A stretch of DNA of 64,000 nucleotides, taken from the NCBI RefSeq assembly GCF_001634365.1, contig NZ_CP014578.1, forward strand, positions 1,550,001 through 1,614,000, written 5' to 3'. The notes beneath the pieces are model-generated. The model was given only the letters and a program-made list of their open reading frames with translations. It did no database searches and was not told the origin of the DNA. Source of the stretch: Paraburkholderia phytofirmans OLGA172 (GTDB lineage Bacteria > Pseudomonadota > Gammaproteobacteria > Burkholderiales > Burkholderiaceae). The position numbers and the translations under genes were made by a program. Every line of letters starts with the position of its first letter. Position 1 is the first letter of the stretch. Positions 45,478 through 55,236 of the stretch are shown here, piece after piece.

Positions 45478-46737
45478 TTACCGGGAGGCGGTGGCGACCG
45501 TGCCGTCGCTTGCCACCGGCCGCCATTCAGCAAGTTCGGCCGTATCGCTGCCTAGCTGCGTGCCGCGTCGCTCGCGGCCGAGGAGGATCAACGCCGAGAT
45601 AACCAAGGATACGGTGCCGGCCACGATCGCCATCCCCATGCCGTAGTCGTCGCCGTGGCGATGGGCAATGTCTGCCTGAATAGTCGCGTTCGCCGAGGCG
45701 AGGAGATTGCCCAGCTGATACACGAGCCCTGGGAACGTCGCGCGCACGTCAGGCGGCGACATCTCGTTCAGGTACGCCGGAATCACGCCCCACGCCCCTT
45801 GCACGGAAATCTGCATCAGGAAGGCCCCGATTGCCAGCGCGACGCTGCCGCTTGCGAAGGCCCACAGCGGCAGCACCGGCAGCGCGAGTAGCGCCGCAGC
45901 GGCGATCGCCTTGCGACGGCCGATCTTCTCCGAGAGCGAGCCGAAAACAATGCCTCCTACGATAGCGCCGATGTTGTAGACGACCGCAATCACGCTAACC
46001 GTGTGCGTCGACAACTTGTGCTGCATTAGCAGGAAGGTCGGATAAAGATCTTGCGTGCCGTGACTGAAAAAATTGAAAGCCGTCATCAGCACGATCATGT
46101 AGATAGCGAGCTTCCAGTCACGCACCAGCACAGCGAGGATGCCAGGTCGCGCCGTGGTGCGGCCGCGTTCCCACGCCGGCGATTCGGGCACATTGCGGCG
46201 GATGAAAAGCACCAGCAGAGCGGGCAGCACGCCGACCATGAACATTCCGCGCCAGCCGATCAAGTCGTGCAGCAGTCCGAACACAAGGGCGGCGAGCAAA
46301 TAGCCTGAAGGATAGCCGGCCTGCAGAATTCCCGACATCACGCCACGCGATTTCGGCGGAATCGACTCCATCGTGAGCGCCGAGCCAACGCCCCATTCGC
46401 CGCCCATCGCCACGCCGAACACGCTGCGCAGAATGAGTAGCATCGTCAGGCTCGAGGCAAATCCCGAAGCGAGGTTTATTAGCGAGAACAGCACGATGTT
46501 GCCCACCAACACGGGCCGACGTCCGAAGCGGTCCGCCAAGCGGCCGAAGATCAAAGCGCCGATCGGACGCAAAGCAAGCGTTAGTGCAATCGCAATTGTG
46601 ACGCTTGAGATTTCGGTATTAAAGGTTTTGGCGATGTCTTTCAGGACAAAAACCATCAGGAAGAAGTCGAAGGCGTCGAGTGTCCAGCCGAGATAACTGG
46701 CGAGCGCGACGCTGCGTTGTTGCTTGGTCCATGCCAT
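45478..46737 (-). CDS. MFS transporter (SHS, lactate/sialate-type)
   Basis: A 419-residue carrier with about 12 membrane helices. It starts MAWTKQQRSVALASYLGWTL, then DAFDFFLMVFVLKDIAKTF (the W-T-L-D-A-F-D-F signature of SHS carboxylate carriers). IFGRLADRFGRRPVLVGNIV is the MFS loop motif. SVFGVAMGGEWGVGSALTME and QAGYPSGYLLAALVFGLLHD follow, and GSLSEKIGRRKAIAAAALLA is the second loop motif. I place the start at 46737 because AGGAGACACTC precedes that ATG; the frame is open 29 codons further. It likely takes up a monocarboxylate. Its LysR neighbour is broken. Confidence 0.92.
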   Translation of the reverse strand: MAWTKQQRSVALASYLGWTLDAFDFFLMVFVLKDIAKTFNTEISSVTIAIALTLALRPIGALIFGRLADRFGRRPVLVGNIVLFSLINLASGFASSLTMLLILRSVFGVAMGGEWGVGSALTMESIPPKSRGVMSGILQAGYPSGYLLAALVFGLLHDLIGWRGMFMVGVLPALLVLFIRRNVPESPAWERGRTTARPGILAVLVRDWKLAIYMIVLMTAFNFFSHGTQDLYPTFLLMQHKLSTHTVSVIAVVYNIGAIVGGIVFGSLSEKIGRRKAIAAAALLALPVLPLWAFASGSVALAIGAFLMQISVQGAWGVIPAYLNEMSPPDVRATFPGLVYQLGNLLASANATIQADIAHRHGDDYGMGMAIVAGTVSLVISALILLGRERRGTQLGSDTAELAEWRPVASDGTVATASR

Positions 46738-47456
46738 GTGAGTGTCTCCTGCATAATGGATTAATTGGTATTCAACGCGGCATAGTGTGTCGCGGCGCAC
46801 GGGCGCGATTGTCAGGCGCGACATGCTGCGCCAGTCGATTCAGGCCACGCGCCGAACAGCCAGGCCCTGCCGTCAGACTGGGCACTAGTCCGTGACGCGG
46901 AGTGCCGATGCTCAAGGGCCCTGTTGATCGCAACGTTCATAGGTACGGGCTGCTCGTCGGATCGCGCCCGCGATATCGTCGTCCTGCCGATCTAATCTAG
47001 CGGTCCCAGCTGAACGCCACAAACGATTTGTTTGCACGTACCTGTGCAAAAAGCTCACTTCGTCATTTGGAGATCTTCGGGAAAGATCCTCGAGCATTGG
47101 TTGAAAGAAAACGGGCGCCTCTTGCCCGACGCGTTGGCGTTGCTGGCCGCCATACACATTGACGAGGAGAGGACAACCGTACACGTTTCGACAGCGGACC
47201 ACGTAACGCCCGGGGGAAGGGCATCGTAAGAATGCGCACTGGTACGCCCTACGCGAGCGGTACCGAGTTGAATACGGGGTCGACGTTGGCGACGAGCTCG
47301 CGGCTCTCGAGGTTATCGCGGTCGTATATGCCGCATGAGTTCCGCTCCATGTGCACTTGCAGCTGTTCGCCGCTCTTCGGCCGGATTTGCGCGCGAGCGC
47401 CAACCTTCGCGCACGGCGGTTTGGTCTCCTCGAAGTACCCGTACACTTAGAACCCG
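46738..47456. other. Intergenic region with no supported gene
   Basis: About 720 bp between the MFS gene and a degraded IS5-family element. A minus-strand frame at 47249-47446 (MYGYFEETKPPCAKVGARAQ, ending PVFNSVPLA) has fair composition, but I do not recognise it and no ribosome-binding site is clear. It may be a gene fragment. Confidence 0.35.
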
Positions 47457-48345
47457 TAACAAAATGAATAAGGGGGTTGTTTACTCTCGATGAATGCTGT
47501 TAACCTTTTCATTGTTTCGACGACGAAAAGGACATGGCTAAACCCATACTCGACGACGAACTTTGGGCACTCATCGAACCGTTGCTGCCCCCTCCCAAAC
47601 CAAGGCGAAGCCGTTATCCAGGGCGCAAACCGCTCGATGATCGTGCGTTGCTCACGGGCATCCTGTTCATCCTGCAGACGGGCCTGCGCTGGGACCTGCT
47701 GCCGCGTGAGATGGGCTGCGGCAGCGGCATGAGTTGCTGGCGCCGTCTGCGGGACTGGCAGGCTGCCGGCGTCTGGGACCGACTGCATGAAGTCCTGCTC
47801 GCAAAGCTGCGCGCGGCTGACCAGATTTGACTGGTCCCGTGTCGTCGTCGATTCCTCCTCGATCCGCGCAGTGGGCGCAGGTCAAAAACGGGACCGAATC
47901 CCACGGACCGCGCGCGACCCGGTTCAAAGCACCACCTCATCACTGAAGCGCAGGGCATCCCGCTCGCGGTAATCCTCACGGGCGCCAACCGTAACGACGT
48001 TACCCAGCTTCACCCACTGGTTGACGCCATCCCGCCCATTGCTGGCAAGCGCGGCCGGCCGCTCTCGAAGCCCCGCATTGTTCAGGGCGACCGGGGCTAC
48101 GATCACGACAAATATTGCCGTCCGCTACACGCAGCCGGCATCGTGACTGAAATCGCCCGACGCGGCGAGCCACACGGCAGCGGACTGGGCAAAACACGCT
48201 GGGTTGTCGAGCGGACCATTTCATGGCTCCATAACTTTCGACGACTGCGCATCCGCTTCGAACGTCTTGCATTCATCCATGAAGCCTTCATGAAAATCGC
48301 CTGCTGCATCATCTGCTGGCGAAAACTGAAGAACTCATTTTGTTA
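47457..48345 (+). mobile_element. IS5-family (IS427-like) element, copy 1
   Basis: Ends are marked by TAACAAAATGA (47457-47467) and TCATTTTGTTA (48335-48345) as inverted repeats. It carries a broken transposase. A second, different IS5-family element begins 10 bp further on. Confidence 0.75.
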
Positions 48346-48346
48346 A
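47534..48346 (+). pseudogene. IS5-family transposase (IS427-like), frameshifted
   Basis: The first part runs MAKPILDDELWALIEPLLPP, GRKPLDDRALLTGILFILQT and VWDRLHEVLLAKLRAADQI, then stops at 47830. An extra T near 47826 explains this, since one base earlier DWSRVVVDSSSIRAVGAGQK continues. After the slippery CAAAAAC stretch the second frame gives GSKHHLITEAQGIPLAVILT, RIVQGDRGYDHDKYCRP and ERTISWLHNFRRLRIRFERL. The second change is the normal programmed -1 shift of this IS group; the first disables the gene. Confidence 0.85.
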
Positions 48347-48355
48347 CGCTTGTTA

Positions 48356-49268
48356 GAGGCCAGTTCAAAAACCCCTGAGGGGGCTGTTTACTTTCTCGGA
48401 AAGCTGTTAACCTTGGATGTCTGAACAACGGAACCAAAGGGATGGAAGCGCCGATCATTGATGACGAATTGTGGACACTGATCGAACCGTTACTGCCGCC
48501 GCCCAAGCCCCGGCGCAAAGAGCATCCTGGTCGCCCACGCGTATTGGATCGGGCGGCGTTGAATGGCATCCTGTTCGTGTTGAAAACCGGTCTGCGATGG
48601 AACCACCTGCCGACCGTATTGGGCTTTGGCTCCGGCGCGACCTGCTGGCGACGACTGAACGACTGGCGCAAAGCAGGAGTATGGGATCGGCTGCACGAAC
48701 TGCTGCTCGACAAGTTGCGCGAGGCCGGGCAGATCGATCTTTCATACGCTGCCGTCGATTCCTCGTCGGTACGAGCCGTTGGGGCGGGCGAAAAACTGGC
48801 CCGAACCCCACGGATCGCTCGCGACCCGGTTCCAAGCACCACATCCTCGTAGACGCCAATTGCGTTCCCATCAGCGCCATCCTGACCGGCGCGAACCGCA
48901 ACGACGTCACCCAGTTGCTGCCGCTCGTCGACGCGATTCCCCCGATTCGCGGCGCGCGCGGCCGACCACTTCAGAGACCCAAGGTCATCTATGCCGATCG
49001 TGGTTACGATTCCGATCCGCATCGTCAACGATTGCGCGAACGCGGCATCAAACCGGTAATCGCAAGGCGCCGCACTGAACATGGCAGTGGTCTGGGCAAA
49101 TTCCGTTGGGTCGTTGAACGGACTCACTCGTGGCTCCACAACTTCCGTCGTCTTCGCATACGCTTCGATCGTCGAGCTGACATTCACGAAGCATTCTTGA
49201 AATTCGGCTGCGCCCTCGTTTGCTGGAATATCTTCAGGCGTACGGAGCAGCCTTTTTGAACTGGCCTC
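48356..49268 (+). mobile_element. IS5-family (IS427-like) element, copy 2, intact
   Basis: Perfect inverted repeats GAGGCCAGTTCAAAAA (48356-48371) and TTTTTGAACTGGCCTC (49253-49268) enclose the transposase. TA flanks both ends, as expected for the 2-bp target duplication of this group. Length 913 bp. Confidence 0.88.
48442..49259 (+). CDS. IS5-family transposase (IS427-like) made by -1 programmed frameshift
   Basis: The first frame (48442-48852) encodes MEAPIIDDELWTLIEPLLPP, RAALNGILFVLKTGLRWNHL and YAAVDSSSVRAVGAGEKL with the first Asp. A GCGAAAAAC slippery sequence at 48788-48796 lets ribosomes move to the -1 frame. That frame continues TGPNPTDRSRPGSKHHILVD, KVIYADRGYDSDPHRQRL (second Asp) and GKFRWVVERTHSWLHNFRRL (Glu of VERTHSW), ending at 49259. 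The fused DDE protein is about 270 residues. No other break is seen, so the element may be active. Confidence 0.88.
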
Positions 49269-49598
49269 TAAGGCTGGTTGCTGTCACGACGTCGCGAGAA
49301 TTTTGCCCCCCCGCTTCGAATCGCGTACCGACATTATTCCCGATGGCAACCATCATGAACATCGAACTCAACACGATCGAGCAGCAGATTCGCCCCTGGA
49401 TACGTGCTGAACCTGCTGTCGCTCGTCAAGGGTGGGCATACCGTTCCAGCGATTTACGGTGCATTGCATTCGCTGACTTGGATTTTCTGCTTTCCTACTC
49501 AGATCTGATGTATCCCAACAACGCCGTGTTACTGAGTACAGCCGGGAATCACGCGCGCTGGCTCAGGAAAGCATAGACCGGCACTACGACACGATCCC
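49269..49598. other. Short region with possible gene fragments
   Basis: 330 bp. A plus-strand frame starts MATIMNIELNTIEQQIRPW (from 49342), and a neighbouring frame gives LLSLVKGGHTVPAIYGALHS then LTWIFCFPTQI. Together they look like a broken small gene that I cannot name. Confidence 0.35.
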
Positions 49599-49793
49599 AT
49601 GACCACACTCAAAAAAATGCCGCTGATCGAACTCAGTGCCAAAGATCTGCCTGCTTTCTGCCCGACCCCGCAGATGCCGCGCTGGAGCGACCATCCGCGT
49701 GTATTTCTCGACGTCACTCACGGCGAGACGCGCTGCCCTTACTGCGGCACGCGTTACAAGTTGCTCGGAGGAGAGGTGGTCAGAGGCCACTAG
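49599..49793 (+). CDS. CHCC-type zinc-finger protein (zf-CHCC)
   Basis: A 64-residue protein with MPLIELSAKDLPAFCPTPQM and PRWSDHPRVFLDVTHGETRC then PYCGTRYKLLGGE. The Cys, His and Cys-x-x-Cys spacing (FCP, DVTHG, RCPYCG) is the NDUFS6-like CHCC zinc finger of a conserved proteobacterial family. In Burkholderia such genes normally sit beside ilvE and LPS heptosyltransferase genes; here both neighbours are missing and an IS5 element lies upstream. It looks like a displaced or captured copy. No strong ribosome-binding site is visible. Confidence 0.75.
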   Translation: MTTLKKMPLIELSAKDLPAFCPTPQMPRWSDHPRVFLDVTHGETRCPYCGTRYKLLGGEVVRGH

Positions 49794-49833
49794 CTTTTCG
49801 GCCCTGAACAATTCGCTTCTCGTTGCGCCGACG

Positions 49834-50190
49834 TCATACCATAACGTTGGTGGCGATGTTGCGGGCGAACAAAACCGCGAGAACGGAGACCCAAAGAAGC
49901 CGCGGATTCCTCACGATTATCCGGAGGTTGTGGCCGGCGCTGAACGGCACCAAGTGCAGCGGATCGCCGAGCGTGCCTTTGAGCCAGCTTCGATTTAGTT
50001 GTCCGTTTGTTTTCATGTGGCCGATGGCCGGCTCGATTGCGCTGCGCCGTCTGTTCCAGCGCTTCAGTCAGCGTGTGACCGTCGTGCGGATTGCCCGGCA
50101 TTGAGCGCATGCCAACTACCCGTCCTTCCTTTTGGCTCGTCATGGTCGACACCTTCACGCCATATAAGGTCGCCCCCGGTTTGCCAGGTC
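49834..50190 (-). pseudogene. IS5-family transposase C-terminal remnant
   Basis: Fragments in two frames: LYGVKVSTMTSQKEG, VVGMRSMPGNPHDGHTLTEA then LEQ, and after an internal deletion RRSAIEPAIGHMKTNGQLNR and PFSAGHNLRIIVRNPRLLWV. The missing stretch between LEQ and RRSAIEP would carry a catalytic acidic residue. It is a decayed copy of a different IS5-family lineage from the two elements just upstream. Confidence 0.75.
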
Positions 50191-50350
50191 ACCTCTGATT
50201 TCCGGATCTTGACGTGACGCCTACCTGAGTGGACTTCTGTTAGCCGTTCACGGGCGGGCACGAGTGCACCACCAACACACGATCGATCACCTTGTGCCTT
50301 GAAACGTCGCTACAGATAGCGAAAAATAGAACCATCGAGCCGAGACTAAT

Positions 50351-50611
50351 ATGCGCAACGTAACGGAGAAAAAAACTGCCAAGCCGGTCACTGAGCCCGC
50401 CAAGCGCAGTCGCGGGCGGCCGCGAAAGCCGGATGCCTTGACCGCGGCGCAGCGGCAGGCCGCGTACCGGCAGCGAAAGCGCGAGGCCTCAATTAACGTG
50501 ATAGTAACGGAAAATTGCGATCTCGGGCATCAGGTGCAGAGCTCGGGCGCCGAGCTGGATCAGACTTCGGCCGCCGCAGAATCGCATGAGCGTCAGCTTT
50601 CGGTGCGGTGA
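50351..50611 (+). CDS. Hypothetical AT-hook-like small protein
   Basis: An 86-residue frame. KRSRGRPRKPDALTAAQRQA then AYRQRKREASINVIVTENCD resembles small Burkholderia proteins that begin with an RGRPRK AT-hook and continue as a coiled coil. The tail after DLGHQ (VQSSGAELDQTSAAAESHER) may be frameshifted or foreign. It could bind A/T-rich DNA. Function unknown. Confidence 0.5.
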   Translation: MRNVTEKKTAKPVTEPAKRSRGRPRKPDALTAAQRQAAYRQRKREASINVIVTENCDLGHQVQSSGAELDQTSAAAESHERQLSVR

Positions 50612-51548
50612 CCAGCTCGAACAGGCCGAGGCCGAAATTGAGCACCCTGAAGGCCGCGATAGCCGGTAACGAAAGTGCATTGGGCCTCGAGGTGATGCTC
50701 AAACTGCTTGCAACGGCGTCCGCGCGCAAGCCTCTCATGGCCGACCACTAGCCATTCGCGAATCTGACGTCGGGAACAACTGCGTGGCCAGTGCATCGGG
50801 CGTCTCGGATGAACAGGGTGGCCGCCGCGCTTGCAGGCAATCTGACCTAGGATCCAGTTAAGCCGAGAGCCGGCTTTGGGGCCGGGCAGGAGGTAGATTT
50901 CCGTCGACGAGCGGTTCGACTCGTCGCGCTGAACTTCTTTCGATCGGACTGGCTCAGCGGCGGCTTCGTCCTCCGCCAGGTGCATCGTCTTGCTGGTAGC
51001 GACTGCCCGGAGCGCCCGGCATTCTCGGGCACGCTTGATATCGGACAGCAACCGTACGAGATGTCGCGTTTTGGCTTTCATCTCTTCCCTCCTGCCGCCG
51101 TGCACAACAAGCGGACGAAACTATATGAACCTTAGTCCGTCGAGGCTGGCCATTCAAGGAAACACACCGTTTCGCCGCACGCGTTCATGTAAATAGCAAC
51201 GGCACGGCAACGCCCACGCGTGGGCGTTGGCGATCCGGTCGCGGGATCATTTTTTGGTTTCAGCAGTCACTGTCACGTTGACGGTTTGAGGACACAGTAG
51301 GCGTGTGGAACACTCTCCTTTCTCAGAAAGCAGACGGATCTTGGGTGAGCCGGGTGAAACGCTGCCACGCAGAAGAGCGTTCGGCGAGCTGTTTGCGGTT
51401 AAACCTTGTCAATTGCTACGTCACCCGGCCTGAAACGCGATCGCATGGGCGAATGAGCGAACTACTCAACGAGTCAGACTGTGATCGACCGGCATAGTGG
51501 TACGTCAGGCCCTCTTACGTGGTCGAGATGGTCGCGTAAGATTGTGCG
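50612..51548. other. About 0.9 kb without a well-supported gene
   Basis: A minus-strand frame (51072-50593, starting MKAKTRHLVRLLSDIKRARE) is the only candidate. Its first 50 residues are plausible, but the rest turns Arg/His-rich and no family is recognised. A perfect 22-bp palindrome lies at 51208-51229. Confidence 0.35.
51208..51229. repeat. 22-bp perfect palindrome
   Basis: CAACGCCCACG followed directly by CGTGGGCGTTG, with no loop. It may be an operator or a protein-binding site. No flanking T-run. Confidence 0.75.
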
Positions 51549-52035
51549 ATGAAGAAGACAAAATCGCTCTATCACGCTCATCGCCTTCCCGACGCAGTCA
51601 ATAGCTGCGTCGTGCGCCAGTAGTTCCGGCTCCAGCCTCGACTTCGTGACATCGAACAGTTACTGTTCAAGCGTGGAGTGGCTAACAGTTAAGAAACGGC
51701 TCGGCGCTGGCGTGATAAATCCGGTGGGGGTCCGCGCATCGCGTAAGTCGGTGCGTCGCAAGCCCGGCTCGACTTGGTATCGCGACGAGATATTTGTGAG
51801 GTTGCGCGGCGAGCCTTACCTGCTGTGGCGATCAGTTGATCAGCACGGTGCCGAACTCGGTACCCCGCTGCATAAGCGTCACGACAAGGCTGCAACCCGG
51901 CGGTTTTCCAAGCCCGTGTTCGCCTCTTGTCCCGAAGTGCCGCGGAAGGTTGTGACTGAACAGCGGCACAGCTACTCGGCGGCAAAGGCAGAGATCCCTT
52001 GTGTTGATTTGCAGCGAATTCTCGCCCGGTGGGGG
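51549..52035 (+). pseudogene. IS6-family transposase remnant, cut by an IS3-family element
   Basis: Starts MKKTKSLYHAHRLPDAVNSC and continues, through stops and frame changes, as LRDIEQLLFKRGV and RKPGSTWYRDEIFVRLRGEP. YLLWRSVDQHGAELGTPLHK follows, then RHDKAATRRFSKPVFASCPE and KVVTEQRHSYSAAKAEIP. The D of DEIF and D of VDQHG place it in the IS6 (IS26-like) family. The last third, with the catalytic Glu, is missing where the IS3 element begins at 52036. Confidence 0.82.
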
Positions 52036-53634
52036 TGCGGCTAAATACTTGGACTGGTTTATGCTGCCATTCCCAGGCTCTCCCGGTATTCGAGCGGGCT
52101 GAGAGCGCCTAGCGAGACCTTGATCCGCTTTGCGTTATACCAGCGGATGTAAGAGTCAAGTACCTCAATGAATTGGTCAACGGTCGTAGCCCGCCAGTCC
52201 CGGGGATGGAACCACTCCGTTTTGAGCCGACCGAAGAAGCCTTCGCAGGCCGCGTTATCGGGTGAGCATCCTTTGCGTGACATCGAGCGAACCAGCCCGG
52301 CATCGCGCATCCGTGAGAGCCATCCGGGCCAGCGATAGTGCGCCCCGCGATCAGAGTGGACCACAGGCCGTTTATTGCTGTTGGCTACCGTCTTGATGCC
52401 CTCATCAAGCATGGTATTCACGAGTTCGGCATCCGGCCGCGTGCCGATTGTCCAGCTCACCACGAGACCATCGAAGCAGTCGATCAACGGAGACAGATAC
52501 ACCTTGCCGGCTGGGATCTGGAATTCGGTAATGTCGGTGAGCCACTTCTCGTTCGGGGCTCCTGCACGGAAGTCACGATTGATGACGTTCTCCGGCGCTG
52601 GGCTTATTTCTCCGCCGTAGGAGCGGTAGCGACGTCGTGTGGCCGTGGCAGCGGCCAGCCCTCCCTGCCTCATCAAACGTCGCACCACTTTCTCCGAAAT
52701 AATGACTTTCTGCCTGCCCAGTGCCGCGCGTATCCGACGATAGCCATAACAGCGGTGATTGACTTCAAAGATGTCTGCGATGACTCGACGAGCGCCAGCA
52801 TACTTGTCGGCCACGAGCAGACGCGCACGATGATAGAAGTAGGAACTACGAGCTAGCCCCAATACGGCTAACAGCTCTGACAACGTGTAGGTGTTTTTCA
52901 GGGCATCAACCAGCATCGTTTTCTCCCGGTTGCTCAGGAGTTGCGGGACGATGCCCATTCCTTTTTTTATCAGTTCGTTCGCCTTCTTCAGGATGTCGTG
53001 CTCGAGCTGCAGTTGCCGGACGTCGCGTCGAAGCGATTCGACCTGCTGTTCCAGTTTCGCACGCTCACTGTCCGGTGCTGGCTTCTTCTGGCGTTTCATG
53101 GATGCTGGGGCTTCACGACCGAGTAGCTGGTTCTTCCAATTGTAAAGCGTCGGCCTGCTCACGCCTGTTTTCTGGGCAAGCAGGCGCGCGCTTTCCTCTC
53201 TGGTGCACAGCTCGATGACTGCCGCCTGCTTCACCGCCGGCGATTTCGGAATGCTGCCAGTTGCTCTGCCGACAATGCGTTTTCCAATTTCGGGATGCAG
53301 CTCTTCGATCCAGGCGGCGAGCGTCCCGCGACTCGGATATCCCAACGCCCTCAAGGTCGCAGCGGCACAACGGTCATGATCTAAGTAATGATCGACGGCC
53401 ACCTTCTTCCGTTGGGCCGAATATATCGGCCTGGAACGAACATAGCCGATCCGTAAATCATGACATCGTTCGTATTCAAGATGCCACGATTTCAGAGAAT
53501 TTTTTGTCGGATAACCCAGCTGTCGGATGGTCGCCCCAACGCGCTTTCCCAACTTCAAATAGAGCCGAACCGCTCGCATGCGGTCTTCGTACGAGTACAT
53601 GAACTACCTCCAGGTAGTCCAAGTTTTCGTCCGC
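52036..53634 (-). mobile_element. IS3-family insertion sequence
   Basis: Left end TGCGGCTAAATACTTGGACT (52036-52055); right end, complemented, TGCGGACGAAAACTTGGACT (53615-53634). These imperfect repeats (16 of 20) enclose one full-length transposase. It inserted into the IS6 remnant on its left and abuts an IS21 remnant on its right. Confidence 0.82.
52059..53600 (-). CDS. IS3-family transposase, single fused frame
   Basis: A 513-residue protein in one frame. The N-terminal part has helix-turn-helix segments (MYSYEDRMRAVRLYLKLGKR, EESARLLAQKTGVSRPTLYN). A leucine-zipper-like coil follows (AKLEQQVESLRRDVRQLQLE). The DDE core has EKWLTDITEFQIPAGKVYLS (first Asp), RPVVHSDRGAHYRWPGWLSR (second Asp) and CEGFFGRLKTEWFHPRDWRA (Glu), ending YNAKRIKVSLGALSPLEYRE. 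Many IS3 elements need a frameshift between orfA and orfB; here both are in one frame. It looks intact. Confidence 0.93.
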   Translation of the reverse strand: MYSYEDRMRAVRLYLKLGKRVGATIRQLGYPTKNSLKSWHLEYERCHDLRIGYVRSRPIYSAQRKKVAVDHYLDHDRCAAATLRALGYPSRGTLAAWIEELHPEIGKRIVGRATGSIPKSPAVKQAAVIELCTREESARLLAQKTGVSRPTLYNWKNQLLGREAPASMKRQKKPAPDSERAKLEQQVESLRRDVRQLQLEHDILKKANELIKKGMGIVPQLLSNREKTMLVDALKNTYTLSELLAVLGLARSSYFYHRARLLVADKYAGARRVIADIFEVNHRCYGYRRIRAALGRQKVIISEKVVRRLMRQGGLAAATATRRRYRSYGGEISPAPENVINRDFRAGAPNEKWLTDITEFQIPAGKVYLSPLIDCFDGLVVSWTIGTRPDAELVNTMLDEGIKTVANSNKRPVVHSDRGAHYRWPGWLSRMRDAGLVRSMSRKGCSPDNAACEGFFGRLKTEWFHPRDWRATTVDQFIEVLDSYIRWYNAKRIKVSLGALSPLEYRESLGMAA

Positions 53635-53644
53635 ACCTCCGGTA

Positions 53645-53838
53645 TGTGCACTGAATTCTGACCCACCCGTTGGACCGAGTTTCGGGTCATTCGAGGGGTA
53701 TCTGGGATTTTTTTTTTACTTCTTCCGCTGACTCGTGTCGTTTCTGAAGCGATAGCGATCTTTACCTGTTTCTACAACGTGGCAGTGGTTCGTGAGCCGC
53801 TCGGACAGCGCTGTAGGAGCAGCGTGCTGTTGTGGCAA
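53645..53838 (-). pseudogene. IS21-family istB 3' remnant and element end
   Basis: The minus strand encodes the last residues of IstB: PTALSERLTNHCHVVETGKD then RYRFRNDTSQRKK, stop at 53716. LTxHCHxxETG is the usual C-terminal end of the IstB ATPase. Outside it lies TGTGCACTGAATTCTGACCC (53645-53664), a typical IS21-type tip. The rest of istB and all of istA are gone. Confidence 0.7.
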
Positions 53839-53937
53839 CGGGCGACGCATAACCGCTATTTAACACACGTCTGCGCAAGATTTTGATAGCCTTAATCGCG
53901 GCAGAGGACGAGGATCTAACGACAGGAGGACGTCGCC

Positions 53938-54210
53938 ATGCTGAGGTGGATCGCAAACTGGGCTGTGAATCGCGCACTCACCCCGGAGAAACAGGCCGAA
54001 AAAGCGTTGCGAGAATTGCGTCTGGAGCTTTTCCAAGCGGAGCAGCGAATACTCGATGCGCAGATGCATGCGGAGTACTACCGTACCCGCTTAGATTTTT
54101 GCGAGGAGGTCATAAAAAACGGTATCGAGCAGGTGGCCGACAAGCGAAAAGGTCAACAGGATGCGTCACAAGCGCTGCGGTCAGCGCTCAAGCTCACGGC
54201 GGCTCAATAG
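53938..54210 (+). CDS. Hypothetical coiled-coil protein (90 aa)
   Basis: The protein starts MLRWIANWAVNRALTPEKQA, with helical repeats EKALRELRLELFQAEQRIL and DAQMHAEYYRTRLDFCEEVI, and ends ASQALRSALKLTAAQ. The heptad-like pattern suggests one long coiled coil. ACAGGAGGACGTCGCC before ATG 53938 is a strong ribosome-binding site. I have seen proteins of this build in Burkholderia accessory regions, but the function is unknown. Confidence 0.65.
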   Translation: MLRWIANWAVNRALTPEKQAEKALRELRLELFQAEQRILDAQMHAEYYRTRLDFCEEVIKNGIEQVADKRKGQQDASQALRSALKLTAAQ

Positions 54211-54922
54211 TGATGCGGTCAGAGGGGTTCGATCCGTACAACGTGCGCAGGACGTGATGAGGGGCACCCATAGACGGCGACGTTGCCGCATGTGTTCGGT
54301 CTGCCTACGCCGAACGACCGCGTGGAACACGCTATGTACCCGCATTGTCTCTGTGCCGATACAGACCGCGTGGAAGTCCAAATTGTACTATTAAATCGCG
54401 CGCGAGCAGTACTTCGTCGGCGGGAAAGCTGCCTCAAGCTACATCCGAGAGCGCCAAGTCGCATCCGGAACGGGTGGCTGGTAGCTGTCGGCCAGATTCG
54501 GTCATTCGAAGAAGCATCGTGATGGTCTGCTTGCGTGACAACGTGAGATGGTCGCGATGCCACTATGAGCTATCGTGTTGATTTGCAAGGATTGCCAACG
54601 CGTCGCGCTCCCGCACTCTGGCATGTTGTCATACCTGGGTTGAAGGAATGTTCGGGATCGGTAATGTAGTACTTTCGATTTCGGGCTTTGGAAAAGGAGA
54701 GGCCGGAAAATCTGTTTGCTTCATGACATGGATAATTTTGCCAAGGACGATGTTCGCACCCGGATCCAGCCGTACTATACGATTGCCGAGTTTGCCAGAG
54801 ATCCAGAACAGCTTTGCATTGGGAATTGCGGCCAGCGCGCCAGATGTCACCGGTCCGACGTCGAGCTCTGAATTTCTTCGGGCAATAAAGTGTTGAGTGT
54901 GTGGATAGTTTCAGGAGGCGCT
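54211..54922. other. Intergenic region with a possible gene fragment
   Basis: About 700 bp. A minus-strand frame at 54850-54629 reads TSGALAAIPNAKLFWISGKL, then GNRIVRLDPGANIVLGKIIH. It has natural composition but no family I can name, and may be the end of a lost gene. Nothing else was recognised. Confidence 0.35.
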
Positions 54923-55236
54923 ATGGCAGCCCACCTCGGTTATGGAGCAGCGATTCCTTCCACTGAGTTTCGATTTGCCTCCACAGACGGATTGCGCATC
55001 GCGTGCGTCCGGTGGGATAGCCGCGGCCCTGTGCACGGAGTGGTCCAGATTGCCCACGGTATGGGTGAGCATATCGGGCGGAATACTGGCGTTATCGAAG
55101 CGCTGGTTTCAGCAGGCTTGAAGGTCTATGGCAACGATCACCGCGGACACGGCCGCACTGCGCCCTCCAGCGCGCATTTCGGAAATTTCGGTGACGGCGG
55201 CTTTGATTTACTAGTGGATGACATGATTAAGGCAGT

